From a virus, in the IMG/VR virus record IMGVR_UViG_3300031650_000011, positions 1 through 20,792 of that record: a DNA stretch of 20,792 nt; one strand, 5' to 3'. A program made the translations under genes and the position numbers. This document shows positions 6,891 through 14,321 of this stretch, in pieces. Position 1 is the stretch's first letter; each line of letters starts with the position of its first letter. A model generated the notes under the pieces. It made no database searches. It saw only the letters and a list, made by a program, of their open reading frames with translations, and had not been told where the DNA came from.

Positions 6891-9107
6891 ATGCCACCCT
6901 ACAAAATCAAAGAATCGTTTAGATGGCTCAGCCCAGAATTCACCTACAACGATGCCCCCGGAGACAAAGTGATAATCAGAGGCACAGCACTGTTTAGCGC
7001 AGAAAAATACTTTGACAAAGGCATAAGCCAAAATATGCGACGCTACGTACAAGACGAACTCTTACGAAGTGCTCGTACCCTAAGAGGCGCATACATTGAT
7101 GTTAACCATGAAATGAGTCAATGGGAGGAAACAGGCAAACACGGACGAAAACCCACCCTGAAAGGACATGTACTCTTCGGCGAAGAAGAAGAAGGCACCA
7201 TAGAATACGTCGCTGAAGTAAACCACTCTGAGTACACCCAAAAAATACGCGACACCGACAAAGTGAGAAACGGGACACTCTCTGAAGAAGCATACACTAA
7301 CAAATGGGGCGTAAAACCCCTATTAGGCGTCAGCGTAGACGCAACCTTCAATCACCTACAATGCAAAATTTGTGGACAAAAATTCTATGACCCCAAAAAA
7401 TTTGAAGAACACATGATAAATGAAGAACACATAAAAAACTTCAAATGGGAACCACGACAAATCGCCTTTAAAGGTCTCAGCATTGTAGAACCCCCAGCAC
7501 AACCCGGAGTAAGTGGGGCAAATTTTGAAATTGTAGAAACAAGCCAAAAAGGCTTTTCACAGTTACTGGAAACGGTAATAAAAACAGCAAAGGAAAAAGA
7601 AACCATGAAAACCGCAGAAAAGAAAGGCGTACCCTACCTAATCAAAGAACAGGACGAAACCCCGCCTGAACCAGAAAAAGACGAGCATGGATGCGGACCC
7701 GACGAAGAATGGGACGGAACAAAATGTGTACCCAAAAAAGAGGAACCCACAGCCACAGAACAGGCAACCCCAGCCCCCAACACAGGCACACAATCTGAAG
7801 GCGAACCAGAAAAGCTAACCTGCCCAGAAGGATTCCACCTAGTCACCGACGATCAAGGCAACCAAACCTGCGAAGCAGACCTGCCGCCCCCGCCAATCGA
7901 CAAACCCACAGCCACAGAAGCAGACGCCAACCCAGTACAACCCGCAGTGTCCACTCAAGTAGCGCCACAAGCAGAAGACGGCGTCGTAGTAACGGTTACA
8001 GACACCCAATCCCCCTGCCCGACTGGACAGCACCGCGACCCAACCACTGGACTATGCATCGCAGACGACGCGATTGTTGAGCCGCCCCCAAACATTGCGA
8101 CAGAAGCCGTCAAGTTGCCGCGAATCCTAAAACTGGGCGAACCCTTCGCAGGCTACAAGAACATGGATGACTGTATAGCCAAGAACCCTGATAAGGAAGA
8201 CCCCGCAGCCTACTGCGCCACCATCATGCGTAAAGTCGAAGGCGACAAAGCAAGCGAAATCAAAGAATCAAAGGACATCTACGAGACACAGCAAACTCTC
8301 ACCAAGAAACTGCAGGAAATCGACACAAGAGGCTACGCAAGAGACGCACAGCTGGCAACATCAATCAACAGCGTCAACCGAGCGGCAGCCGCCAACTATA
8401 GGCAGGCAGTCAACGTTCTAAACCACGTCAACGCCATAGCAGAAAAAACCCTGACAGACACCAAGAAACTGACCCGAAACGTGGAATCCGCAGCCAACCA
8501 TAACCTGCTCGCAGAAACCAAGAAACTGCGAGCCTCAGACACAATGTTGCAGAGCCAAATCAAAGAAGTCACAGCAACATCCACGAAAAACCATCAGCAA
8601 CTGCAGAGCCAAATCATAGAGGCAACAGAAGCCGCCACGAAGAGCCATAAGCAACTGCAGGAGTACACCACAGCCCAAATCAGCAAACTAGCCACGTCGA
8701 CGGCGAAGGAACTGCAGACTCTTCGTAAAGCAAACCCGCAGACCATCAAGGAGATGCAACAGTTAAGACATGAGATAGAGGAAACCAAGCAGTTGGCGAC
8801 ACAACAGAAAAAAGACTTCGAAACCATACTCGCAACCGCAGACAAAACAGTCGAAAACCTGCAGGAACAAGTGAAAACCCTAGAGGAATGGAAGGCAACC
8901 CAAGAGAAGCAACTGACAGAAACCCAAAAGAAAGAAAAAGACAAGAAAACCCAGCAGGACACAATCAAGGAGGCGCTTGAGCCACTGCAAACCCAAATCA
9001 GCAACCTCGAAGCCAAACTGCACGGCAACTTCAAACAAACCCACAAAACCCCGCCAAACGAAGAGTCAGCCGACGACTCAGACCAACTGCCATACGACAG
9101 CGACTAA
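6891..9107 (+). CDS. Prohead protease fused to scaffold-like coiled coil, with zinc finger
   Basis: 738 residues. The N-terminal 200 resemble herpes/HK97-type prohead proteases: VNHE with His near 73 and GVSVDA with Ser near 148 as catalytic candidates. A C2H2 finger (CKIC at 158-161, His 174 and 180) lies within or just after this domain. A Pro/Glu-rich linker holds three short two-Cys loops (about 268-279, 312-327 and 379-391), then a segment GYKNMDDCIAKN..YCATIMRKV typical of viral head proteins. The final 270 residues are a long coiled coil rich in K, Q and E. Position just before cement and capsid genes fits a protease plus internal scaffold in one chain. Cleavage and the exact catalytic triad are inferred. 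Confidence 0.75.
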   Translation: MPPYKIKESFRWLSPEFTYNDAPGDKVIIRGTALFSAEKYFDKGISQNMRRYVQDELLRSARTLRGAYIDVNHEMSQWEETGKHGRKPTLKGHVLFGEEEEGTIEYVAEVNHSEYTQKIRDTDKVRNGTLSEEAYTNKWGVKPLLGVSVDATFNHLQCKICGQKFYDPKKFEEHMINEEHIKNFKWEPRQIAFKGLSIVEPPAQPGVSGANFEIVETSQKGFSQLLETVIKTAKEKETMKTAEKKGVPYLIKEQDETPPEPEKDEHGCGPDEEWDGTKCVPKKEEPTATEQATPAPNTGTQSEGEPEKLTCPEGFHLVTDDQGNQTCEADLPPPPIDKPTATEADANPVQPAVSTQVAPQAEDGVVVTVTDTQSPCPTGQHRDPTTGLCIADDAIVEPPPNIATEAVKLPRILKLGEPFAGYKNMDDCIAKNPDKEDPAAYCATIMRKVEGDKASEIKESKDIYETQQTLTKKLQEIDTRGYARDAQLATSINSVNRAAAANYRQAVNVLNHVNAIAEKTLTDTKKLTRNVESAANHNLLAETKKLRASDTMLQSQIKEVTATSTKNHQQLQSQIIEATEAATKSHKQLQEYTTAQISKLATSTAKELQTLRKANPQTIKEMQQLRHEIEETKQLATQQKKDFETILATADKTVENLQEQVKTLEEWKATQEKQLTETQKKEKDKKTQQDTIKEALEPLQTQISNLEAKLHGNFKQTHKTPPNEESADDSDQLPYDSD

Positions 9108-9120
9108 GCCACGTCCTAAC

Positions 9121-9130
9121 TTTTTATCAT
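9121..9130 (+). promoter_or_regulatory. Candidate promoter of the capsid operon
   Basis: TTTTTATCAT is a weak TATA-like box in the AT-rich gap after the protease gene. A start about 25 bases downstream would give a leader of about 80 bases containing the two hairpins described next. The T-run could alternatively serve as a terminator for the upstream unit. Confidence 0.35.
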
Positions 9131-9172
9131 AATTCTTTCACATTCACCTAAGTTACTTACTCACAGTCACTA

Positions 9173-9206
9173 CCCTAGAAATAGGGCACACCACGCGAGA
9201 AACGTG
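9173..9206 (+). promoter_or_regulatory. Two adjacent 5'-leader hairpins before the cement gene
   Basis: CCCTA-GAAA-TAGGG (9173-9186) is a perfect 5-bp stem closed by a GNRA-type GAAA tetraloop. CACG (9192-9195) pairs with CGTG (9203-9206) six bases further on. Both precede a strong GGAGG at 9218-9222. They could stabilise the leader of an abundantly expressed capsid mRNA. Confidence 0.45.
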
Positions 9207-9229
9207 AAAAAAACATTGGAGGAAAAAAC

Positions 9230-9703
9230 ATGGCAGACACAGACAACTGGGAAACACAAGAAGGATACATCTGTCAAGGCAACGTAATCGGATTCGTTGA
9301 ACTCGGAACAGCCGCAGTCGCGGGAGAACCCCTAGGCTTCGGCGACCCCGCCGCAAACAAGATAGTCATGAACCTGTACAGCGGCGAAGCCAACGCAGTA
9401 GGCGTCGCCCTCAAAGGCGGAGTCACAGGAGACAAAATCCCCGTCTGCTTCTACGGCGTAGTAAAGATGGTCGCATACAGCACCGTCACCGTCGGAGCCG
9501 CAGTAATCAACAGCGCCACAGCAGGAACAACCATCACATACGGCAACGTCACCCCACTAACAGCAACAGACACAGGCAACCTCGTCGACGTTCTAGTCAG
9601 CAACAACGGAACAGGCACAGCATTCATCCTAGGCATGGCACTACAGGCAGGAACCACACTAGGAGACGAACTGCTCGTACTGGTAGGCGGCTTCGGACGC
9701 TAA
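9230..9703 (+). CDS. Capsid cement/decoration protein, DUF2190-like
   Basis: 157 residues, small-residue and beta-rich, with the order seen in DUF2190 head proteins: an early EGYICQGNVIGF strand, AGEPLGFGD, then AVGVALKGGVTGD and a series of short Gly/Thr strands. Such proteins decorate the outside of HK97-type capsids. The start has GGAGG at 9218-9222 with a seven-base spacer. It is followed by the first major capsid gene after 20 bases, the usual cement-capsid pair. Confidence 0.75.
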   Translation: MADTDNWETQEGYICQGNVIGFVELGTAAVAGEPLGFGDPAANKIVMNLYSGEANAVGVALKGGVTGDKIPVCFYGVVKMVAYSTVTVGAAVINSATAGTTITYGNVTPLTATDTGNLVDVLVSNNGTGTAFILGMALQAGTTLGDELLVLVGGFGR

Positions 9704-9723
9704 ACACAAGGAGATGAACAAAG

Positions 9724-10875
9724 ATGACAATGAACCTGAAAGAAATCCTAGACGCAACCAAACCAAACCGCCAAGCAATCGGACGCTGCATGGAACAGAC
9801 AAAACCGTTCTTCCACCCCGAAGACGCAAGCATCTACACGGGACTTAAACAGCAACAGCAAAACGACATCCAAGAATACCTAACCAAAATCCCACTCAAA
9901 CGGCTAGTCGAAAAACTGGCAAGAGAAGACCCAAGCCTAAAAGAGTACCTCGGACACAGCGGAGCACTAACCACAGGAGCCACAGGAGAAGCAGGAGCCA
10001 ACTACCTGCTGCCCGACAAAATCTACGCTGAACTCTTCGAAAACGCAAGATGCGCAGACATCACCCCAATCGTCAGCAACGTCGTAGACACGCCCGGAGC
10101 AACACTTAAAATCGACGTAGAAAAAGACGGCACATTCAAGCCCCACTTCGGAGCATCAGGTGGAGAAGCGCCAGACGAAACAATAGAAACCGCGCAGGGC
10201 ACCATCACCCCAAGACTCTTCAGCATCAACATAGGCGTAACCAACGAAATGATAGAAGACAGCCTCTTCGACCAGATGGAAACACACGTCAGAATCGCAG
10301 GCAAAGCTATGGGCGAATGGAGCACCAAAATGTGCCTCTTCCCCATCATGGAAGACCACAGAGGAACAACAACCACATTCAGGGTCGAAGGCGATTACAA
10401 CGGCGTGAACAGCGGAGGTGCAACAACCTTTGACATCTCAGACGTGCTAGAGGCAGAAGGCGCAAATTCAACAGACGGATTCGACACGACACACCTGATC
10501 ATACCCCCACACGGACCACAAACGCTATTGTTGGGAGCCGCAGGCTACCCGCACGACTGGACAAAACTGAAAGACGTAGTCAACCTATCCAACAACCCCA
10601 TAGCAAACATCTGCGGAATCGACGTAGTCAGAGTCAAACACATAACCACATCCGACACAAGCGACGAAACAAGCTACATCGCCGGACTCTACGCCACAAC
10701 CTGGCACGCACTTGCAGTCAACAAAACCTACGGCATCCAAACCGTCAGGAAGCGGTGGCTCAAAATCGAAAACTACAGCGACCCCATCAGAGACTTGGTC
10801 GGCGCAGTCGTATCCGCACGGCAGGGACACCTAGTAGCCTACGCAGACGCATGCTGTGTAATCAACTACGCATAA
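9724..10875 (+). CDS. Major capsid protein 1 (HK97 fold)
   Basis: 383 residues. The N-terminal 75 are helical and charged, like a delta/scaffold region; GALTTGATGEAGANYLLP marks the start of the capsid body. Conserved pieces include TNEMIEDSLFDQ near the spine helix and RKRWLKIENYSDPIRDL near the C-terminus. AGGAGATGA at 9709-9717 precedes the ATG. It is paralogous along its whole length to the next gene. Order after protease and cement makes the capsid call strong; which paralogue dominates the shell is unknown. Confidence 0.85.
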   Translation: MTMNLKEILDATKPNRQAIGRCMEQTKPFFHPEDASIYTGLKQQQQNDIQEYLTKIPLKRLVEKLAREDPSLKEYLGHSGALTTGATGEAGANYLLPDKIYAELFENARCADITPIVSNVVDTPGATLKIDVEKDGTFKPHFGASGGEAPDETIETAQGTITPRLFSINIGVTNEMIEDSLFDQMETHVRIAGKAMGEWSTKMCLFPIMEDHRGTTTTFRVEGDYNGVNSGGATTFDISDVLEAEGANSTDGFDTTHLIIPPHGPQTLLLGAAGYPHDWTKLKDVVNLSNNPIANICGIDVVRVKHITTSDTSDETSYIAGLYATTWHALAVNKTYGIQTVRKRWLKIENYSDPIRDLVGAVVSARQGHLVAYADACCVINYA

Positions 10876-10895
10876 GCGGAGACCTGAATCTCCGC
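10876..10895 (+). terminator. Hairpin directly after MCP1 stop
   Basis: GCGGAGA and TCTCCGC form a perfect 7-bp GC-rich stem with a 6-base loop (CCTGAA), starting on the base after the stop codon and followed by a pyrimidine-rich tract. No long T-run follows, so partial termination, processing or 3'-end protection are all possible. Confidence 0.5.
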
Positions 10896-10924
10896 CCCCA
10901 ACTTCCCCTTTCTTAAACAAAAAC

Positions 10925-10951
10925 ATATAATTCCTTTAAAAATAGAGGTGA
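10925..10951 (+). promoter_or_regulatory. Candidate promoter and ribosome site of MCP2
   Basis: ATATAA (10925-10930) and TTTAAAAATA (10935-10944) are TATA-like; GAGGTGA (10945-10951) is a strong ribosome site ten bases before the ATG at 10961. MCP2 thus seems able to be transcribed separately from MCP1. Confidence 0.45.
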
Positions 10952-10960
10952 AAAACCAGA

Positions 10961-12085
10961 ATGTTAAACATAAAAGAAGCAGTAGACAAAACGCGACCAC
11001 AACTAGCCAAAACAAAAGAATTCATGGAACAGCACAACTACTTCGACCCCCAACAATGCAACATCTACGCTGGACTCAAACGCAGCACACAACGCGAACT
11101 CTCAGAAACCCTACACAAATGCACGCTCCGCGACCTACTGAAGGGACTAAGCAAACGCGAACTAAAAGGACTCAAAGAGTTTCTGCCAACCGCAGGCGGA
11201 CTAACCACAGGATCGCTCGGCACCGCAGGCGCACAGTACCTAGTTCCCACATGGATGAGCCAGAAACTGTACGCAGCAAGCACAGGTACAGACATCGTGC
11301 CCCTAATCAGCGCAGACGTGTTTGAACCCAGAGGCGGCGACTGCACAGTCCCCATTGGCGTACTAGCCACCCAACAACTAGGCGAAGGAACAGTGGCACA
11401 TGAAACAGTCGACGCAGACGCTGCAACAATAAAGCTGGTGAAAATCAGCGCCCCCATAGTCGCAACCAACGAGATGATAGAGGACACCGAGTACGGCTTA
11501 ATCGAATGGCACATACAGAAGGCAGGCGAAGCCATGGGACGCACAGGCGGAAACCTAGCCCTCAATGTCCTAAAAACAGCCACAGACGGTTACGGTACAG
11601 TAGTAACTGGAGCGGCAAGTGCTTCTGAAACAAAACCAAACGAAATACTGGATATGTTCGAGGAAGTAAGCCGAGGGGACAGCGTCATCCAACCAGTCTG
11701 CGACACCATGATAATCACTCCAGAAGCATGGAGCCACAGCGCGTCAGGCGTAGAAGTGGCAGGAGGAACAGCAGGAGACTTCTGGAGAGGCGAACCAATC
11801 ACCCAACGAAGTCCCGCACAAGGATTTACCCTTGTCTACCACGGCATGGACACGCTATTCAGTGGATCAACAAGTATATGCACAGGCGGCGGAGGCGCAG
11901 CCATGACAGAATGCAAAACTATAGTGTTCGACAGAAAGCAAGCCATGGTGACTGCACGCAAGAACTGGCTCAGAATCGAAGACTACAGCAACCCAGTCAT
12001 GGACTTGGCGGGCGCAATCGTTTCTGGCAGACAGGACAGCGTCACGGTTGTAGACTGCGCGATCGGAGTGGTGACAGAGGCATAA
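10961..12085 (+). CDS. Major capsid protein 2 (HK97 fold), paralogue of MCP1
   Basis: 374 residues. It matches MCP1 block by block: IYAGLK against IYTGLK, GGLTTGSLGTAGAQYLVP against the same region, TNEMIED followed by H...AG.AMG, and RKNWLRIEDYSNP..DL against RKRWLKIENYSDP..DL. This is a tandem duplication that has diverged well. Separated from MCP1 by a hairpin and its own promoter-like sequence. It may form a second shell component (for instance pentons) or a minor variant; degeneration is not evident, as the frame is complete and the motifs are retained. Confidence 0.85.
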   Translation: MLNIKEAVDKTRPQLAKTKEFMEQHNYFDPQQCNIYAGLKRSTQRELSETLHKCTLRDLLKGLSKRELKGLKEFLPTAGGLTTGSLGTAGAQYLVPTWMSQKLYAASTGTDIVPLISADVFEPRGGDCTVPIGVLATQQLGEGTVAHETVDADAATIKLVKISAPIVATNEMIEDTEYGLIEWHIQKAGEAMGRTGGNLALNVLKTATDGYGTVVTGAASASETKPNEILDMFEEVSRGDSVIQPVCDTMIITPEAWSHSASGVEVAGGTAGDFWRGEPITQRSPAQGFTLVYHGMDTLFSGSTSICTGGGGAAMTECKTIVFDRKQAMVTARKNWLRIEDYSNPVMDLAGAIVSGRQDSVTVVDCAIGVVTEA

Positions 12086-12122
12086 TTTAATGATGAACAA
12101 ACTAAACAAAAGAGGGCATTAA

Positions 12123-12467
12123 ATGAGTTTTCAAGCTAAGGTAGAGTGTCCTCGCTGTCACCAAATCTGGACGCTCCCACAGGGAAGCCCCGGAACATAC
12201 TGCACCTGCCATCTATTCTGTCAGTATGGCACTAAGCCATCTGACTGCAGTTTGACAGATGCGTATTATGAGGGCAACTGGGGCTGGCCCGTGGGCAGTG
12301 ACCAGAACCCGAAGGATGAGGGCGCGAAGGTTTGGGAGCGCACCAAGTACTGCAGTGTCCACGAAGTTTATAGCACTAAGGAACCAATTTGGTTGGAGGT
12401 GAACTGGGAAGAATGGTATCAAAAAAGAAGGTTACCAAGAAAGATGCGGGAACTGCAGAAAAGATAG
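12123..12467 (+). CDS. Cys-rich zinc-binding hypothetical protein
   Basis: 114 residues with CPRC near residues 9-12 and several further Cys/His residues (YCTCHLFCQYG near 26-35, YCSVHE near 76-81), suggesting one or two zinc sites. GAGGGC lies upstream of the ATG. The G/T-ending codons differ from the A/C bias of the capsid genes. It overlaps the next gene by 55 bases. No family recognised. Confidence 0.65.
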   Translation: MSFQAKVECPRCHQIWTLPQGSPGTYCTCHLFCQYGTKPSDCSLTDAYYEGNWGWPVGSDQNPKDEGAKVWERTKYCSVHEVYSTKEPIWLEVNWEEWYQKRRLPRKMRELQKR

Positions 12468-12760
12468 TAATGCCAATAGCTTTGGAAGATTCTGAAATAC
12501 AGGATGGCGACGTAACACTTCCATTACTTGACGAAGAGTCTACTGATGAAGTTCCTGAAAAAGCAAGCACCGCCAAAACAGAAACCACAGAACAACCCGT
12601 CGAGGAACCCAAAGTCGCGTTCGTTGACGAAACCACCAAACTGCTCAATCTGCTGGGCGAAGCTCCGCCTGTGCCCCTGATTCTATCGATAGAGGACGCG
12701 GTCAAGTTCGTTGACAGGTACAGAGTGTGGAAACTGAAAGTCAAGGCAGAAACTGGCTAA
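12413..12760 (+). CDS. Acidic hypothetical protein, possible head accessory
   Basis: 115 residues from the ATG at 12413, chosen over an in-frame ATG at 12389 because GGAGGTGA at 12395-12402 sits ten bases before it. A lysine-rich start (MVSKKKVTKKD) leads into an acidic, disordered middle (LLDEESTDEVPEKAS) and a C-terminal helical segment (SIEDAVKFVDRYRVWKLKV). The DEES codons contain one copy of the ACGAAGAGTC word (12531-12540). Small genes after MCP often encode head-completion proteins, but this one does not match one I know. Confidence 0.6.
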   Translation: MVSKKKVTKKDAGTAEKIVMPIALEDSEIQDGDVTLPLLDEESTDEVPEKASTAKTETTEQPVEEPKVAFVDETTKLLNLLGEAPPVPLILSIEDAVKFVDRYRVWKLKVKAETG

Positions 12761-12766
12761 AGAAAT

Positions 12767-12775
12767 CTTAAATAC
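12767..12775 (+). promoter_or_regulatory. TATA-like box of cassette 1
   Basis: CTTAAATAC lies just after the stop of the preceding gene. The CACGAAGAGTCT word follows with about the same spacing as in cassette 2. Typical archaeal spacing would put the start near 12795. Confidence 0.5.
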
Positions 12776-12780
12776 TAAAT

Positions 12781-12999
12781 CCACGAAGAGTCTATGGTGG
12801 TGAATCAATGTGACTGAGGGTGAATTTTTACGACAATGGGCTGAACTTAGAAATTCAACATTGGACATGCAAACCGCATTAGTAATGATTCTTTCAAACC
12901 TTGAAAGAGACTTAAAAAAAGCGGCAATGACAGACTTTGAAACAGGCACCTATGGTGCAACCATGAAAACAATCAAGTACTGGTTTGGTGACTCTTCGT
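12781..12999. repeat. Cassette 1, bounded by inverted repeats
   Basis: ACGAAGAGTC at 12783-12792 and its inverse GACTCTTCGT at 12990-12999 bound a small ORF. The right end shares a 21-bp identical block with cassette 2 (12979-12999 and 14301-14321). The left 45 bases are also near-identical to those of cassette 2 (12781 onward against 14033 onward), whereas the interior has diverged. Confidence 0.75.
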
Positions 13000-13022
13000 C
13001 AAATGTAAAGATTCTTGGATAA
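12810..13022 (+). CDS. Small cassette protein 1 (70 aa)
   Basis: GTG start with GGTGA at 12799-12803. The chain begins V-TEGEF and reaches WFGDSS near its end, then runs seven residues further (SNVKILG). The same ends, V-DEGEL and WFGDSS, occur in the cassette 2 protein, where the stop follows directly. The middle is helical and charged (LSNLERDLKKAAM). No known domain recognised. A TATA-like box and ribosome site support expression. Function unknown; it precedes a 34-aa ORF and the glycosyltransferase. Confidence 0.6.
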   Translation: MTEGEFLRQWAELRNSTLDMQTALVMILSNLERDLKKAAMTDFETGTYGATMKTIKYWFGDSSSNVKILG

Positions 13023-13042
13023 GTCTACTTGATTGGTCAAAA

Positions 13043-13147
13043 ATGAAAAACACTTGGAACAAAATCCCACCAGACAAACAGAAAATAATCCTGAAAGAAG
13101 GGTACTGGAGCAAAGGAAAAGGAATATTCGATGAAGACTCTTCGTAG
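13043..13147 (+). CDS. Very short ORF (34 aa) ending in the repeat
   Basis: MKNTWNKIPPDKQ to GIFDEDSS, closing with the inverse word (13136-13145) and a TAG in the same frame as in the other cassettes (GAC TCT TCG). Its upstream AGTCTAC...GGTCAAAAATG loosely resembles the cassette leader. It ends nine bases before the glycosyltransferase ATG. It may be a reduced third member of the series; real translation is uncertain. Confidence 0.4.
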   Translation: MKNTWNKIPPDKQKIILKEGYWSKGKGIFDEDSS

Positions 13148-13156
13148 GTTCTTATC

Positions 13157-14011
13157 ATGACTCAGCAAATCGAAAAACAACCCCAACAGCAAAAACAGAA
13201 ACATTCCCGCATCTTCATAGGCATACCAACTGGCCCTCCGAAATTATACAGCACCTACATCATGGTAGCCGCACTCGCAAACCTCGACTACGACAACTAC
13301 GAAATCCATTGGGCAGTCACAGGAGGATACGACAACAAGCTCTTCGGCGACTTCAAACGTAGACTCAAAAAACTCAACGAAGCAGTCAAATGGCCCGACA
13401 ACGTCACATGGCACATTCACTACGTGCCACTCAGCAAAAAGGAGCGCATGACCCGATACCAGCCCATCCTCAGAAACAAAACAGTCCTCAGAGACGCCTT
13501 CCTAGACACCGACATCCCCTACTTCCTGCTGCTGGGCGGAGACAACCCGCCCCCACGCAACGCCATCCACAGATTACAGAAAGCCGACGCGGACATCAGC
13601 ATCGGACTCTGCTACCAGCGCCCAAACGTAGACCAAAGATGCGGCACCTACCCGCTTGTGTGGCGCTACGCATGGATGCCGCAGGAGCTAGAGAAGTTCA
13701 AAGACGAGCTTGACCCGCTTGTGCTGGATGAGCTTCGGCTGGCATGGCTCCACTGCCCCGTCATGATTCCCCTCATGTTCGACCCAAACTGGAAACGCAA
13801 ACGGACAGTCTGGGGCATCACAGGCGGCGACGGCTGCGCCCTAATCAAGCGCAGGGTGCTGGAGATGATTGACTGGGGCGTCACGCCCGACAACGCGTAC
13901 CACAGCGAAGACATCCACTTCATGACTCTAGCGCTGTGGCACGGCTTCACAACAGCCTGCGCCGTAGACTTGCACATTCCACACTTCGACCCAGACGGCA
14001 AAGCATACTAA
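13157..14011 (+). CDS. GT-A-type glycosyltransferase
   Basis: 284 residues. After a Q/K-rich start, IFIGIPTGPP opens a Rossmann-like nucleotide-binding half; FLLLGGDNPPP takes the place of the GT-A DxD region near residue 125; GGDGCALIKRRVLE and SEDIHFMTLALWHGF resemble acceptor-side motifs of family-2-like enzymes, with a late D..IPHFD. It would transfer a sugar from a nucleotide donor, perhaps to virion proteins or host surface glycans. No signal peptide or membrane segment, so cytoplasmic. It follows a cassette directly and starts MTQ, as does the radical SAM gene after cassette 2. Donor and acceptor cannot be inferred. Confidence 0.8.
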   Translation: MTQQIEKQPQQQKQKHSRIFIGIPTGPPKLYSTYIMVAALANLDYDNYEIHWAVTGGYDNKLFGDFKRRLKKLNEAVKWPDNVTWHIHYVPLSKKERMTRYQPILRNKTVLRDAFLDTDIPYFLLLGGDNPPPRNAIHRLQKADADISIGLCYQRPNVDQRCGTYPLVWRYAWMPQELEKFKDELDPLVLDELRLAWLHCPVMIPLMFDPNWKRKRTVWGITGGDGCALIKRRVLEMIDWGVTPDNAYHSEDIHFMTLALWHGFTTACAVDLHIPHFDPDGKAY

Positions 14012-14017
14012 CAAAGA

Positions 14018-14026
14018 TTTTATAAG
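14018..14026 (+). promoter_or_regulatory. TATA box of cassette 2
   Basis: TTTATAAGC, seven bases after the glycosyltransferase stop, is a good archaeal TATA box. CACGAAGAGTCT follows at 14034-14045, between the box and the expected start near 14047. Confidence 0.6.
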
Positions 14027-14032
14027 CGATTG

Positions 14033-14321
14033 CCACGAAGAGTCTACCAGTGGTGAGTCAACGTGGATGAGGGAGAACTAAAAAAGCGAATAGAAGCAAA
14101 TTTTGGCAATAATCTTGAAATGATACTTAGAGAAATTCCTGACTTACAAAATAATATTAAATTTGCTGGAAGTAAACTGAAAAAATATGCTCTTGGAATG
14201 TGTTTTATCAAGATTGACTTGGCAAAAAAAGAATTCCCAAATTTTGATGATTTTAATGATATAATTAGTGGAAATGCACGAGCACAAGCATGGTTCATTA
14301 ACTGGTTTGGTGACTCTTCGT
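14033..14321. repeat. Cassette 2, bounded by inverted repeats
   Basis: ACGAAGAGTC at 14035-14044 and its inverse at 14312-14321. Left and right ends match cassette 1 as described there. The right repeat overlaps the start codon of the radical SAM gene (GTG at 14320). Confidence 0.75.

Noticed and set aside
7745-7919. Possible CRISPR-like repeats in the Pro/Glu-rich linker
   Set aside because: Only a 16-bp similarity between two coding Cys-loop linkers; no regular spacing or multiple units.
8594-9046. 150-residue minus-strand frame opposite the scaffold coiled coil
   Set aside because: Cys/Ser/Val/Phe-rich antisense of K/Q/E/T codons; no ribosome site or promoter.
10948-11325. 125-residue frame starting just before MCP2
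   Set aside because: Low-complexity basic shadow; the MCP2 frame has paralogy to MCP1 and a good ribosome site.
14035-14321. Long-range mRNA hairpin hiding the radical SAM start codon
   Set aside because: The repeats could pair, but the left word lies between the TATA box and the expected start near 14047, so it is probably not, or only partly, in the transcript. Kept as a DNA-level feature.
12781-14321. Classical insertion sequence or MITE for the cassettes
   Set aside because: No transposase and no clear flanking target duplications; the right repeat runs into the next gene's start. Cassette or recombination-border model fits better.
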